Shown: positions 18,656 through 26,937 of the stretch, one piece after another
How positions within the stretch are numbered: position 1 is the first letter of the stretch
Layout: each line of letters begins with the position of its first letter
Source of the DNA: Lachnospiraceae bacterium OF09-6
Lineage (GTDB): Bacteria; Bacillota; Clostridia; Lachnospirales; Lachnospiraceae
Assembly (NCBI GenBank): GCA_003435055.1
Contig: QUMM01000013.1
Span: 1 to 64,000 of the forward strand
Direction of reading: 5' to 3'
Length of the DNA: 64,000 nucleotides
Notes under the pieces: model-generated
Databases searched by the model: none
What the model was told of the DNA's origin: nothing
Seen by the model: the letters and a program-made list of their open reading frames with translations, nothing else
Program-made: the position numbers and the translations under genes

Positions 18656-19555
18656 ATGTATACTATGAATACGATTTCGATAAAGGGCAGATTCTGTGAG
18701 AAATCTGCCACGATATACAAGAACCCGGACGCAACCTCAAGAGCCTGTATTCTCTACTTTCACGGTGGCGGTCTGCTCTATGGATCTCGGTGTGATCTTC
18801 CGGAAGCACATCTGGAACAGTTCACATCTGAGGGTTTTCCGGTGATTGCCTTTGACTATCCACTGGCACCTGCCTGCGATGTGAAAGCGATCCTGCAGGA
18901 TGTGACAGATTCTGTAAATCTCTATCTGACTGAGCCAGATCTGTTCCAGATAACTGCGCCGGGGGCTGATCCCCTGCCTTATGTGCTCCTGGGGCGTTCC
19001 AGTGGCGCTTATCTGACGCTTCTGGCTGCTGCCAGCATGGGAAAACATGATTTTTCCATACCAGATGATATGCCTGTATTAAAAAAAGCACCTGTCGGCG
19101 TCCTCTCTTATTATGGATATGGTTTTCTAGAAGATCTCTGGTATGAAAATCCAAGTCACTATTACCAGACGCTTCCGACGGTGTCCGAAGCGATTCTGGA
19201 CTCTCTGCCATCTGAGCCACATACAGAAGGACCACTGGATACCCACTATTCTGCCTATGTTTATGCAAGGCAGTCCGGAAAATGGAAGTCTCTTTTCTAC
19301 CATGATCGGGAAAAATACTTTTTATTATACTATTCTCTGCGTCTGTGCAGCGAACTGCCATGTCCTGTTTTCTGCGCACACAGCACCGGAGATACCGATG
19401 TGCCATTTACAGAATTCCAGAAACTGACGGAAAAATATCACGCAAAGCGTTTTATTGCCTCCGGCAGTCAACACGACTTTGACCGGGACACCAGCAGTGC
19501 CCAGACAAAAGAACTGCTGAAAGAAACGATTATATTTTTACATACTCTGATATAA
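18656..19555 (+). CDS. Alpha/beta hydrolase (esterase family)
   Basis: A 299-residue alpha/beta hydrolase with the oxyanion motif YFHGGGLLYGS, the nucleophile elbow LLGRSSGAYL and a C-terminal GSQHDFDRD that supplies the catalytic His. This resembles the HSL/BD-FAE esterase group. No signal peptide is seen, so it is cytoplasmic. GAGGAG precedes the ATG. It is transcribed divergently from the fdrA operon and directly followed by a TSUP transporter. The substrate is unknown; an ester or amide linked to ureide metabolism would fit the context but is only inference. Confidence 0.8.
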   Translation: MYTMNTISIKGRFCEKSATIYKNPDATSRACILYFHGGGLLYGSRCDLPEAHLEQFTSEGFPVIAFDYPLAPACDVKAILQDVTDSVNLYLTEPDLFQITAPGADPLPYVLLGRSSGAYLTLLAAASMGKHDFSIPDDMPVLKKAPVGVLSYYGYGFLEDLWYENPSHYYQTLPTVSEAILDSLPSEPHTEGPLDTHYSAYVYARQSGKWKSLFYHDREKYFLLYYSLRLCSELPCPVFCAHSTGDTDVPFTEFQKLTEKYHAKRFIASGSQHDFDRDTSSAQTKELLKETIIFLHTLI

Positions 19556-19570
19556 GGACGGTATCCAGCC

Positions 19571-20320
19571 ATGAATTTCATTCCATTTTTGATTATCTGC
19601 CCGCTTACTTTTCTTGCCGGTCTGGTGGATTCTATTGCCGGAGGCGGCGGTCTGATTTCTCTTCCAGCCTTTTTGCTCGCAGGTCTTCCGCCTCACAACG
19701 CACTGGCCACAAATAAACTTTCTTCTTCCATTGGCACGACTGCATCCACTGTGCGCTACTGCAAACATGGATATTTCGACAGGCTGATTGCTATTCCTGG
19801 TATTCTCTGTGCATTAGCCGGTTCCACCTGTGGATCCCATCTGGTGCTGCTGACCAGTGATGTCATTCTGAAAAAAATCATGTTAGTGGTTCTTCCTGTC
19901 GTGGCTGTCTGTGTGCTGACTGACAAAAAGGAGATCCGGCACGATACTTCATTTTCCCTGAGAAAACGCATGGCAATTGTCTCTGTCTGTGCCTTTCTTA
20001 TCGGCATATATGATGGTTTCTATGGTCCCGGAACCGGCACTTTTCTTCTTCTTTCATTGACCAGACTCGCTCGCATGGACATACGAACTGCATCCGGAAA
20101 TGTAAAACTGATCAATTTATCTTCCAATATCGCCGCTCTGTTTACGTTTTTAAGCAACGGATATATTCTATATGCCCCAGGTCTCGCCGGTGCAGCATTC
20201 TGTCTTGCCGGACATTACATAGGCAGTGGTATGGTCATGAAAAACGGGACGAAAATTGTCCGTCCCATTATCATTGTTGTCTTGATTTTACTATTTATCA
20301 AAGTTATCTCCGGGAATTAA
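19571..20320 (+). CDS. TSUP (TauE/SafE) family membrane transporter
   Basis: A 249-residue protein with about eight membrane helices and the two TSUP repeats: FLAGLVDSIAGGGGLISLPA near the N-terminus and GIYDGFYGPGTGTFLLL in the second half. TSUP carriers move small organic or sulfur-containing anions. It starts 15 bases after the esterase gene and shares its promoter. Its stop codon lies in the loop of the terminator hairpin. Confidence 0.85.
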   Translation: MNFIPFLIICPLTFLAGLVDSIAGGGGLISLPAFLLAGLPPHNALATNKLSSSIGTTASTVRYCKHGYFDRLIAIPGILCALAGSTCGSHLVLLTSDVILKKIMLVVLPVVAVCVLTDKKEIRHDTSFSLRKRMAIVSVCAFLIGIYDGFYGPGTGTFLLLSLTRLARMDIRTASGNVKLINLSSNIAALFTFLSNGYILYAPGLAGAAFCLAGHYIGSGMVMKNGTKIVRPIIIVVLILLFIKVISGN

Positions 20321-20339
20321 ATCTGCCCGGAGATTTTTA
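20306..20339 (+). terminator. Terminator of the esterase-TSUP pair
   Basis: ATCTCCGGG (20306-20314) pairs with CCCGGAGAT (20326-20334), followed by a T-run. The TSUP stop codon is in the loop. Confidence 0.85.
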
Positions 20340-20343
20340 CACT

Positions 20344-20402
20344 TTCCATAGACCCCGGGAAGCCGGAAAACTCCGTCCCCAATGGCTTACGTCCCCAATG
20401 GC
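20344..20402 (-). repeat. Tandem copies of the CCATTGG short repeat after the allC stop
   Basis: On the minus strand GCCATTGGGGACG occurs twice in a row directly after the allC stop codon, the second copy continuing into GAGTTTTCCGGC and then CCCGGGGTCTATGG. The first part also follows the stop at 9020; the last part is shared with the tandem repeat at 34.4 kb. Confidence 0.75.
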
Positions 20403-21634
20403 TCAGATTTTCTGGATCAGCTCATATAATACCTGTACTGCCTTGGAGAATGCCTCATATTCGGTGTGTTCTACCGGGCAGTGACTTCTTCCTTCTTTAC
20501 TTGGCACAAAAATCATGACCGTATCGATAGACTGTCCGATGGCCAGTGCATCATGTCCGGCACCACTTGGCATTCTCTTATAGGAATACCCCAGATCCTT
20601 GCAGCTTCCTTCCATGATATCCAGCATAGGTGCACTTAACTGTACCGGTGTAATCGTCAGCTTACGGTCTACGCTATAGGTAGCCCCTGTTGCCTGTGTC
20701 TCTTTGTCCAGCTCAGCCATGATCTGAGATGCGATCTTGTCGATGATCTCATTTTCTGTGGAACGGATATCTATGCTGAAATCTACCGACTGCGCCACTA
20801 CATTCATAGCACTGGGTGTTACCTTCATATAGCCTACGGTAGCGACTGTACCAGGCTTTTCTGCTCTTGCCATATCACCAATCTTGCTGATGACTTTCGT
20901 TGCGATATCTACTGCATCCTGACGCATATCCATCGGGGTAGTTCCTGCATGATCGGAACGTCCGTTTACCGTGATCATGTATCTCTGAATTCCAACGATA
21001 CAGTCTACCAGCCCCAGTTCAATTCCTGTTGCGTCCAGAACCGGTCCCTGCTCGATATGAAGTTCAATAAAATGTCCAATCGATCCCTCCGGCCATGCCG
21101 CATTAACCAGTTCTTCCGGAACCAGTCCATAAGACTTCATGGAATCATATACAGAAATATCGTCTTTATCGGTAAAATGTTTACATTCTTCTATGGTCAT
21201 CTGGCCCAGCATACACTTGGAGCCAAAGTATCCGGTTCCAAAACGACAACCCTCTTCGTCCATAAATGCAGCTATCACAAAATCACATTCCAGATTCTTG
21301 CCTTCTTCATGAAGGAGTCTTGCCAGTTCTACTGCACAGATCACGCCGGCGATTCCGTCATAATTCCTCCATTGTATACGGAATCATAATGAGAACCAGC
21401 CATGATACATGGCAGACTTCTGTCTTTTCCCGGAAGTACACCAAATACATTTCCCACGCAGTCCTCTCTTACTTCCAGACCTGCTTCCTTCATGATTTTT
21501 TTCAGGTATTCTGCTGCATCTCTGGTCTCTCTGGTAAATGGCATTCTGGTGCAGCCATTTCCAGGTGTTGCAGTAAATGTTTTCAGGAAATCCAGGTCAT
21601 CTGCGATCTCTGTTGTTATTTTCTTTAAATCCAT
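20403..21634 (-). CDS. allC: Allantoate amidohydrolase-type M20 amidase; one-base frame break
   Basis: Restoring one A near 21364 gives 410 residues, the usual length for the hydantoinase/carbamoylase family. Metal ligands are visible: His and Asp in GSHYDSVYNGG and the following YDG, Glu-Glu in DEEGCRFG, and a C-terminal His in SHCPVEHTEY. The dimerisation domain contains NGRSDHAGTTPMDMR. The family includes allantoate amidohydrolase, ureidoglycolate amidase and N-carbamoyl amino acid hydrolases. The neighbouring ureide genes favour allantoate, giving ureidoglycine, CO2 and ammonia. It lies downstream of the symporter. Confidence 0.82.
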
Positions 21635-21658
21635 GTGCTTTCTCCTTATTATTCAGCG

Positions 21659-21691
21659 AAAGCAAATCTACATTGCCTATAGATTTGCTTT
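21659..21691 (-). other. 12-bp perfect hairpin between symporter and allC
   Basis: AAAGCAAATCTA (21659-21670) is the exact inverted complement of 21680-21691, with a nine-base loop. There is no U-run after it in the minus direction, so it is more likely an mRNA-stabilising or processing hairpin than a terminator. Confidence 0.6.
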
Positions 21692-21704
21692 GCCATAATC
21701 TCTC

Positions 21705-22946
21705 TTATTGATTTTCGTAAGAAACTTTCTTCTTCTCATCGTATACATCTTTATCAAAGACACCACATACCTTTGATACGATCATACCAACCATAACGTC
21801 CACATCTACGTTCATCAATGTACGGAACATACCGGAGAACCAGTCGATACCGATCAGAATAGCGACTGCTTCTGTAGGCAGTCCCATAGTTGCTGCAAAA
21901 AATGTATAAGTAACTACCATTCCACCAGGAACTACGATCGTTCCCATGCACACCAGGCAGGCCAGAAGAATGGTCATGGCAAACTGTCCCATAGTGAAAG
22001 TCATGCCGGTCGCCTGGCTCATAAAGAGCATAGCCAGTACATAACACTGCACTGCGCCACAACTGTTCATAGACATGGTGATCGGTCCTACAAAATCTGA
22101 CACCTTACGATCTACACCAAACTTGGTTACCATATCTTCCATCTTGGTTGGAAGGCAGATTGCAGATGATGTGGTAGTGACCGCCATCATAGACATCTTA
22201 GAGTATTTCTTTGGCATTTTTGCAGGGCTGACACCACAGAATGCTGCGGTAAACGGTCCGTAGATCAGGAACTGGATCACATCACCAATCAGCAGACACC
22301 CCAGGAACTTTAACATAGGAAGGACAACTGTAAATCCTGTACCACCAGCCACATCCGCCAGCAGACAGAAGATACCGATTGGTGCAAGGTTCATAACAAT
22401 CTTGATGATGTTCATGATGACACCATTAATCGCTTTGATCAGATCCATCACAATATCATTACCGCTTGTTCTGCCATAAGATCCGGCACATACACCGAAG
22501 AAAATAGAGAACAGAATACAAGGCACCATGTCACCATTCGCCATAGCACTGAAAATGTTCGTTGGCACAAAGTTGGTCAATGTCTCCGTAATGCTGGCAG
22601 ATGCCACTTCCACGGCAGCAGCTTCTGTACCGATGGTTACACCTACACCTGGTTTAACAATCAGTCCAAGAGCAAGTCCTAAGCCTGCGGAAATCATAGT
22701 AAATACAATAATACAGATAAAAGTTACCAGCCCCATCTTACCGGCGCCTTTTCCTTCAATTCCCCCAATCGCAGCTGCTACCGATGTCATAACCAGACAT
22801 ACGACAGACATCTGAATCAGACGGATAAAAATGGTACCAATAAATTTCAGATTAGATGCCCACGGCCCTACGATAGAACCAAATATGATTCCAGCCAGTG
22901 TAGCAATGATAATCCATGTTGTAAGTGACAGTTTCTTCGTCTTCAT
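21705..22946 (-). CDS. Dicarboxylate/amino acid:cation symporter (DAACS family)
   Basis: A 413-residue GltP/DctA-type carrier with about eight membrane helices and two reentrant loops. Signatures include the serine-rich TTTSSAICLPTKMEDMV loop (HP1) and NSCGAVQCYVL in helix 7, in place of the usual NMDGT. The substituted ion-binding region suggests altered substrate or coupling. It shares a transcript with allC, so uptake of a ureide acid such as allantoate or ureidoglycolate is plausible. A long structured leader lies upstream. GGAGGAGAG precedes the ATG. Confidence 0.85.
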   Translation of the reverse strand: MKTKKLSLTTWIIIATLAGIIFGSIVGPWASNLKFIGTIFIRLIQMSVVCLVMTSVAAAIGGIEGKGAGKMGLVTFICIIVFTMISAGLGLALGLIVKPGVGVTIGTEAAAVEVASASITETLTNFVPTNIFSAMANGDMVPCILFSIFFGVCAGSYGRTSGNDIVMDLIKAINGVIMNIIKIVMNLAPIGIFCLLADVAGGTGFTVVLPMLKFLGCLLIGDVIQFLIYGPFTAAFCGVSPAKMPKKYSKMSMMAVTTTSSAICLPTKMEDMVTKFGVDRKVSDFVGPITMSMNSCGAVQCYVLAMLFMSQATGMTFTMGQFAMTILLACLVCMGTIVVPGGMVVTYTFFAATMGLPTEAVAILIGIDWFSGMFRTLMNVDVDVMVGMIVSKVCGVFDKDVYDEKKKVSYENQ

Positions 22947-23208
22947 ATTCTCTCCTCCTGCTTGTGTTACACATTACACTATATCATTACAGGTTCCAGG
23001 GTCATGTACTCATCTCTGTGCAGGCACAGATGTGTACCGGCTTTTGTCCACTGTAATTATACATAAAAAAATAGTAACCTCCGGTTCTCACCCTGCAGAA
23101 ATGGTGTTCTCATTTCTGCTGTGCTGTCCAGGTCTTCTTCGTCCCGCCAGACACGTTTGTTGAAATCTTCAGTTACCTTTTTGTGTTCCATGTGTTTTTC
23201 TAATGGAC
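22947..23208 (-). promoter_or_regulatory. Structured leader of the symporter-allC transcript
   Basis: The roughly 260-base leader RNA contains a closing stem GGUAACU (23177-23171) with GGUUACU (23080-23074), enclosing GCAGAAAUG/CAUUUCUGC and followed by seven U. A second hairpin (GUAC-CAUC...GAUG-GUAC) lies nearer the gene. This is the architecture of an attenuator or riboswitch. I could not match it to a known class (not purine, guanidine, THF or SAM). Confidence 0.45.
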
Positions 23209-23237
23209 ATTATATAATAAAAATTTTATAAAAACAA
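23209..23237 (-). promoter_or_regulatory. Sigma-A promoter of the symporter-allC transcript
   Basis: Minus strand TTGTTT (23237-23232), 17-base spacer, TATAAT (23214-23209). The remaining bases up to 23451 are AT-rich and must hold the DUF2877 promoter, which I cannot place with confidence. Confidence 0.7.
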
Positions 23238-23451
23238 CCAGAATTTAATCGTTATTTATTTATCAAAATATTGAGTTTTCCTTTATTTATGCAAGCTGTC
23301 AGATTTATAAATTAATCAGTCCAGTAAAATTCATTAAAATTGGAATTTTTCTTTCCATCCTTCCCCCTGTCTGCTATGATAGAAGTCAGGACTGGCTTCT
23401 TTCTTTTACAGCAGAATCCAGATTTTTATTTCAGACAGGCAGGACAACACT

Positions 23452-24330
23452 ATGCAACTCAGGATCTTACAGGCCTCCACTTTTGCACTTGACAATTTTA
23501 AAAAAGCCTCTGTGCCCACCGTTCACTCGGTTTATCACAAAGCCGTAAATCTGAGAACCGGCGATCAGATGCTGACACTTCAGCCAAGGGCTTCCGTCCT
23601 TTCCCCTGTCAGTCTGATTACCGATTATACGGAAGAGATGCTGGCTGACCTCACTTTTATGATCGGCCAACAGCTGACTTTCCATCTAAATACCAGTCAT
23701 ACCTGCTGCCAGGATCTGTTTTTACCTCTTTCTGGCTCAGAAACAATGCAGTCTTCTTTGCATCTCTCCGGACTGGATACCAAAATCCGTGAGGCTATTG
23801 CCATGGCAGGTTCTTCCCCGCTTCCAGCTCATATGCGTGGAATGGAACTGATCCTGAATCAGCCAGAGTTACTCGAAAACTCCCTCTATATGCGCGCTGC
23901 CAGTCAGTATCTGACACAGTTTATCCAGATTCTCCGGACATCTGAGGACTTTTACAAAATGGCCGACTGCCTGTGTCATCTGATTGGGCTGGGGATTGGT
24001 CTGACTCCAAGCGGTGATGACTTTCTATGCGGTTTTCTTGCCGGGCTGAGATTGTCCGATGGAAGTTCTGTATTTCTGCCATTTCTGGAGCAGCATATTC
24101 TGCATACCCTGGATCGCACCAACGAAATCAGTGCTACATTTTTACGCTGTGCAGTGCTTGGACAATTCAGTGCTCCAGTGCATCTCCTTACTGATCCTGA
24201 TGTAACAGCCAGACAGATCTATCTGGCCTTTTCCAGCATCGGTCATTCTTCCGGTATCGATACACTGTGTGGAATTTATATCGCATTCACTTCCTCCATT
24301 TTTGCAGACAAACATCCAAAAAAATCTTGA
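23452..24330 (+). CDS. DUF2877 protein (YlbF/AllH-like)
   Basis: A 292-residue DUF2877 protein. Its conserved core is GLGIGLTPSGDDFLCGFLAGL, with a C-terminal FSSIGHSSGIDTLCGIYIAF. E. coli YlbF (AllH) is reported as the third component of oxamate carbamoyltransferase with FdrA and YlbE. Here it is encoded apart from the fused FdrA-DUF1116 gene, on the other strand, but inside the same ureide region. A weak GGCAGGA site precedes the ATG. Its TGA stop lies within the -35 box of the marR promoter. Confidence 0.85.
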   Translation: MQLRILQASTFALDNFKKASVPTVHSVYHKAVNLRTGDQMLTLQPRASVLSPVSLITDYTEEMLADLTFMIGQQLTFHLNTSHTCCQDLFLPLSGSETMQSSLHLSGLDTKIREAIAMAGSSPLPAHMRGMELILNQPELLENSLYMRAASQYLTQFIQILRTSEDFYKMADCLCHLIGLGIGLTPSGDDFLCGFLAGLRLSDGSSVFLPFLEQHILHTLDRTNEISATFLRCAVLGQFSAPVHLLTDPDVTARQIYLAFSSIGHSSGIDTLCGIYIAFTSSIFADKHPKKS

Positions 24331-24355
24331 CATTCTATTTTTTCCTTCATATAAT
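24327..24355 (+). promoter_or_regulatory. Consensus sigma-A promoter of marR-MATE
   Basis: TTGACA (24327-24332), 17-base spacer, TATAAT (24350-24355): both hexamers are perfect. The -35 box overlaps the DUF2877 stop codon. Confidence 0.9.
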
Positions 24356-24371
24356 TACCATTGTTAATTAT
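24351..24371. promoter_or_regulatory. Palindromic operator candidate for the MarR regulator
   Basis: ATAATTA (24351-24357) and TAATTAT (24365-24371) form an inverted repeat with a seven-base spacer. It overlaps the -10 box, where a MarR dimer would block RNA polymerase. Confidence 0.7.
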
Positions 24372-24410
24372 CTGTGATAACTATGTGGTGTGTATAAAAG
24401 GAGGCCAATT

Positions 24411-24863
24411 ATGACAATTGAATTATTAAAGCGCATGATGGACGCCTGTTATCAGGCTAAACGTACCCGCGATATGCTCCCACCTCTGCCAGAGGGTGTA
24501 ACTTCTTCTTATATTCAGTATCTGGATATTATCGAAGCTATGCAGAATGAGGGACTTCAGGCGAAAATCTCAGACATCAGTGACCGTTTATCCCTGCCAA
24601 GACCGGGTGTCACCAGAACCGTAAAAGAAATGGAACAAAAGGGCTATCTGAAGAAAACAGTTTCCCCGGAAGATGGCAGGGTCACCTACCTTACTCTGAC
24701 GGAAACCGGACAGATGCTTTCTGAAAAATATAACCAGCAGATTTTTTCCACTCTTGCCTCTTATATGGAAGGATTTTCTGAGGAAGATGCAGAATGCATG
24801 ATCCGCACCATAGATCAGTTCTACCATATTATGTGTGAAAGGAGAATGCATCTTGAAAAGTGA
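24411..24863 (+). CDS. MarR-family transcriptional regulator
   Basis: A 150-residue winged-helix protein. The DNA-binding part includes AKISDISDRLSLPRPGVTRTVKEME and the wing KKTVSPEDGRVTYLTLTETG. Start at 24411 is preceded by AAAGGAGGCC at good spacing; an upstream in-frame ATG lacks one. It overlaps the MATE gene by 11 bases and has a palindromic site over its own -10 box. It most likely represses itself and the efflux gene and is released by a drug-like or metabolic ligand. Confidence 0.9.
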   Translation: MTIELLKRMMDACYQAKRTRDMLPPLPEGVTSSYIQYLDIIEAMQNEGLQAKISDISDRLSLPRPGVTRTVKEMEQKGYLKKTVSPEDGRVTYLTLTETGQMLSEKYNQQIFSTLASYMEGFSEEDAECMIRTIDQFYHIMCERRMHLEK

Positions 24864-26202
24864 AAGAAATGATTTTACACAGGGCAGTATTCTAAGGAAA
24901 CTGTCCCTCTTTATGCTCCCGATTCTGGGAGCGCTGGTACTACAGGCCGCTTACGGTGCGGTAGACCTTCTCGTGGTAGGAAGATTCGGTTCCACCTCCG
25001 GACTTTCTGCCGTATCCACCGGAAGCCAGGTACTGAATCTGGTAACCTTTGTGGTGACTCAGTTTGCCATGGGGATTACCGTACTCATTGCCCGTTATCT
25101 GGGTGAAAAGAAACCGGAACAGATCGGTTCTGTTATCGGTGGTTCTGTCGTAGTATTTGCCCTGTTTTCTGTCGGACTGTTTATTCTGATGGTCTTTTTC
25201 GCCCGTCCGATCTCCATCCTGATGCAGGCTCCTGCGGAAGCACTGGATCTGACCACCAGCTATGTGCGTATCTGTGGAGGTGGTATCTTTTTCATCGTAG
25301 CTTACAATCTGCTGGCTGCGATCTTCCGTGGTCTGGGTGACAGCAAATCACCATTACTTTTTGTTCTTGTGGCCTGTATTGTAAATATCTTTGGTGACCT
25401 GATTCTGGTAGCCGGACTACACATGGACGCATCAGGCGCTGCCATCGCTACTGTCTGCGCTCAGGCCATCAGTGTCAGCTGTGCCATCGTGATCTTACTC
25501 AAAAAACATCTTCCATTCAAAATTCAGAGATCCGACTTCCGCCTGAACAGCCAGTGCCAGAAGGTCTTAGGCATCGGACTGCCGCTGGCGCTTCAGGAAT
25601 TTCTGACCCAGATCTCTTTCCTTGCTCTGTGCGCCTTTATCAACCGCCTTGGTCTGGAAGCATCATCCGGTTACGGAGTTGCATGCAAAATTGTCAATTT
25701 CGCCATGCTGATTCCAAGCTCTCTGATGCAGTCTATGGCTTCCTTCGTTTCACAGAATGTGGGTGCCAATAATCCGAAACGTGCCAGAAAGACTATGTTC
25801 ACCGGTATCGGACTTGGATTATTCTTCGGATGTATCGTCTTTATACTTGTGATATTCAAAGGCAATCTGCTGGCCGCACTGTTCACTTCCGATGCAGCTG
25901 TTATTCAAAATGGATTTGCTTATCTGGAGGGATTCGCACCAGAGACACTGGCCACCGCAGTTCTGTTCAGTATGGTGGGATATTTTAATGGAAACGATCA
26001 AACACTCTGGGTGATGATCCAGGGACTGATTCAGACACTGCTGGTCAGACTTCCAATGTCTTACTACATGAGCATCCAGCCAAATGCCAGCCTGACCAAA
26101 ATCGGTCTGGCAGCACCTGCCTCCACCGCTGTAGGAATTGTGCTAAATGTATTGTTCTTTTTTTATTTTACAAAAAAACAGAGAAAGAACAATTCCTTAT
26201 AA
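24853..26202 (+). CDS. MATE-family multidrug efflux transporter
   Basis: About 449 residues with 12 membrane helices in two halves, beginning FTQGSILRKLSLFMLPILG. Typical MATE features are VDLLVVGRFGSTSGLSAVSTGSQ and FRGLGDSKSPLLFVL. It exports cationic compounds using sodium or protons. The start is taken as TTG 24853, nine bases after AAAGGAG; the frame is open further upstream. It is coupled translationally to the MarR gene. Confidence 0.9.
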   Translation: MKSERNDFTQGSILRKLSLFMLPILGALVLQAAYGAVDLLVVGRFGSTSGLSAVSTGSQVLNLVTFVVTQFAMGITVLIARYLGEKKPEQIGSVIGGSVVVFALFSVGLFILMVFFARPISILMQAPAEALDLTTSYVRICGGGIFFIVAYNLLAAIFRGLGDSKSPLLFVLVACIVNIFGDLILVAGLHMDASGAAIATVCAQAISVSCAIVILLKKHLPFKIQRSDFRLNSQCQKVLGIGLPLALQEFLTQISFLALCAFINRLGLEASSGYGVACKIVNFAMLIPSSLMQSMASFVSQNVGANNPKRARKTMFTGIGLGLFFGCIVFILVIFKGNLLAALFTSDAAVIQNGFAYLEGFAPETLATAVLFSMVGYFNGNDQTLWVMIQGLIQTLLVRLPMSYYMSIQPNASLTKIGLAAPASTAVGIVLNVLFFFYFTKKQRKNNSL

Positions 26203-26203
26203 A

Positions 26204-26244
26204 AGCAGAGGTCATCGGATATTACCGATGGCCTTTTATCTGCT
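26204..26244. terminator. Terminator between MATE and response regulator genes
   Basis: GGTCATCGG (26210-26218) pairs with CCGATGGCC (26225-26233), followed by four T. An outer AGCAGA/TCTGCT stem extends it. It separates two convergent genes. Confidence 0.8.
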
Positions 26245-26247
26245 CTG

Positions 26248-26937
26248 TTATACTTTAAACCGATATCCAACCCCCCAGATTGTCTCTATATACTGTGGCT
26301 TGGCTGTGTCAAATTCGATCTTTTCACGAATCTTCTTGATATGCACCGTAACCGTTGCAATGTCTCCGATGGACTCCATATCCCAAATCTCACGGAACAG
26401 TTCTTCCTTGGTATATACATGATTCGGGTTCTCTGCAAGGAAGGTCAGCAGGTCGAATTCCTTCGTTGTAAAGTTCTTTTCTTCCCCGTTGATCCAGACT
26501 CTTCTGGCAGTCTTATCAATCTTAATTCCACGAATCTCTACGATATCATTCTCCTTCACATTGGAATTCACCAGACGTTCATAACGGGCCAGATGAGCTT
26601 TTACTCTGGCTACCAGTTCACTTGGGCTGAATGGCTTTGTCATATAGTCATCCGCACCCATGCCAAGGCCACGAATCTTATCAATATCATCCTTCTTGGC
26701 CGATACCATGAGGATCGGAATATTCTTTTCTTCTCTGACCTTTTTACAGATCTCAAATCCGTCCACGCCAGGAAGCATCAGATCCAGAATCAACAGATCG
26801 TATTTCTCAGCAAGGACTCTTTCCAGTCCCGCCTTTCCATCTTTCTCTGTCTCAACCTCAAAACCGCTGAGTTCCAGATAGTCTTTCTCCAGTTCTGCAA
26901 TACTTTCTTCATCTTCTACAATTAAAATCTTACTCAT
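26248..26937 (-). CDS. Response regulator, OmpR/PhoB family
   Basis: A 229-residue regulator: receiver domain with acidic pocket VEDEES, phospho-acceptor Asp in LLILDLMLPGVDG and Lys in MVSAKKDD, then a winged-helix domain ending ETIWGVGYRFKV. Its start codon touches the stop of nothing upstream but shares base 26937 with the kinase stop, so the gene order is kinase first, regulator second. No target genes are adjacent. Confidence 0.92.
   Translation of the reverse strand: MSKILIVEDEESIAELEKDYLELSGFEVETEKDGKAGLERVLAEKYDLLILDLMLPGVDGFEICKKVREEKNIPILMVSAKKDDIDKIRGLGMGADDYMTKPFSPSELVARVKAHLARYERLVNSNVKENDIVEIRGIKIDKTARRVWINGEEKNFTTKEFDLLTFLAENPNHVYTKEELFREIWDMESIGDIATVTVHIKKIREKIEFDTAKPQYIETIWGVGYRFKV

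Noticed and set aside
22947..23208. Known riboswitch (purine, guanidine, THF) in the symporter leader
   Set aside because: GGGACGAAG recalls guanidine motifs, but the rest of each consensus is absent. Reported only as an unknown structured leader.
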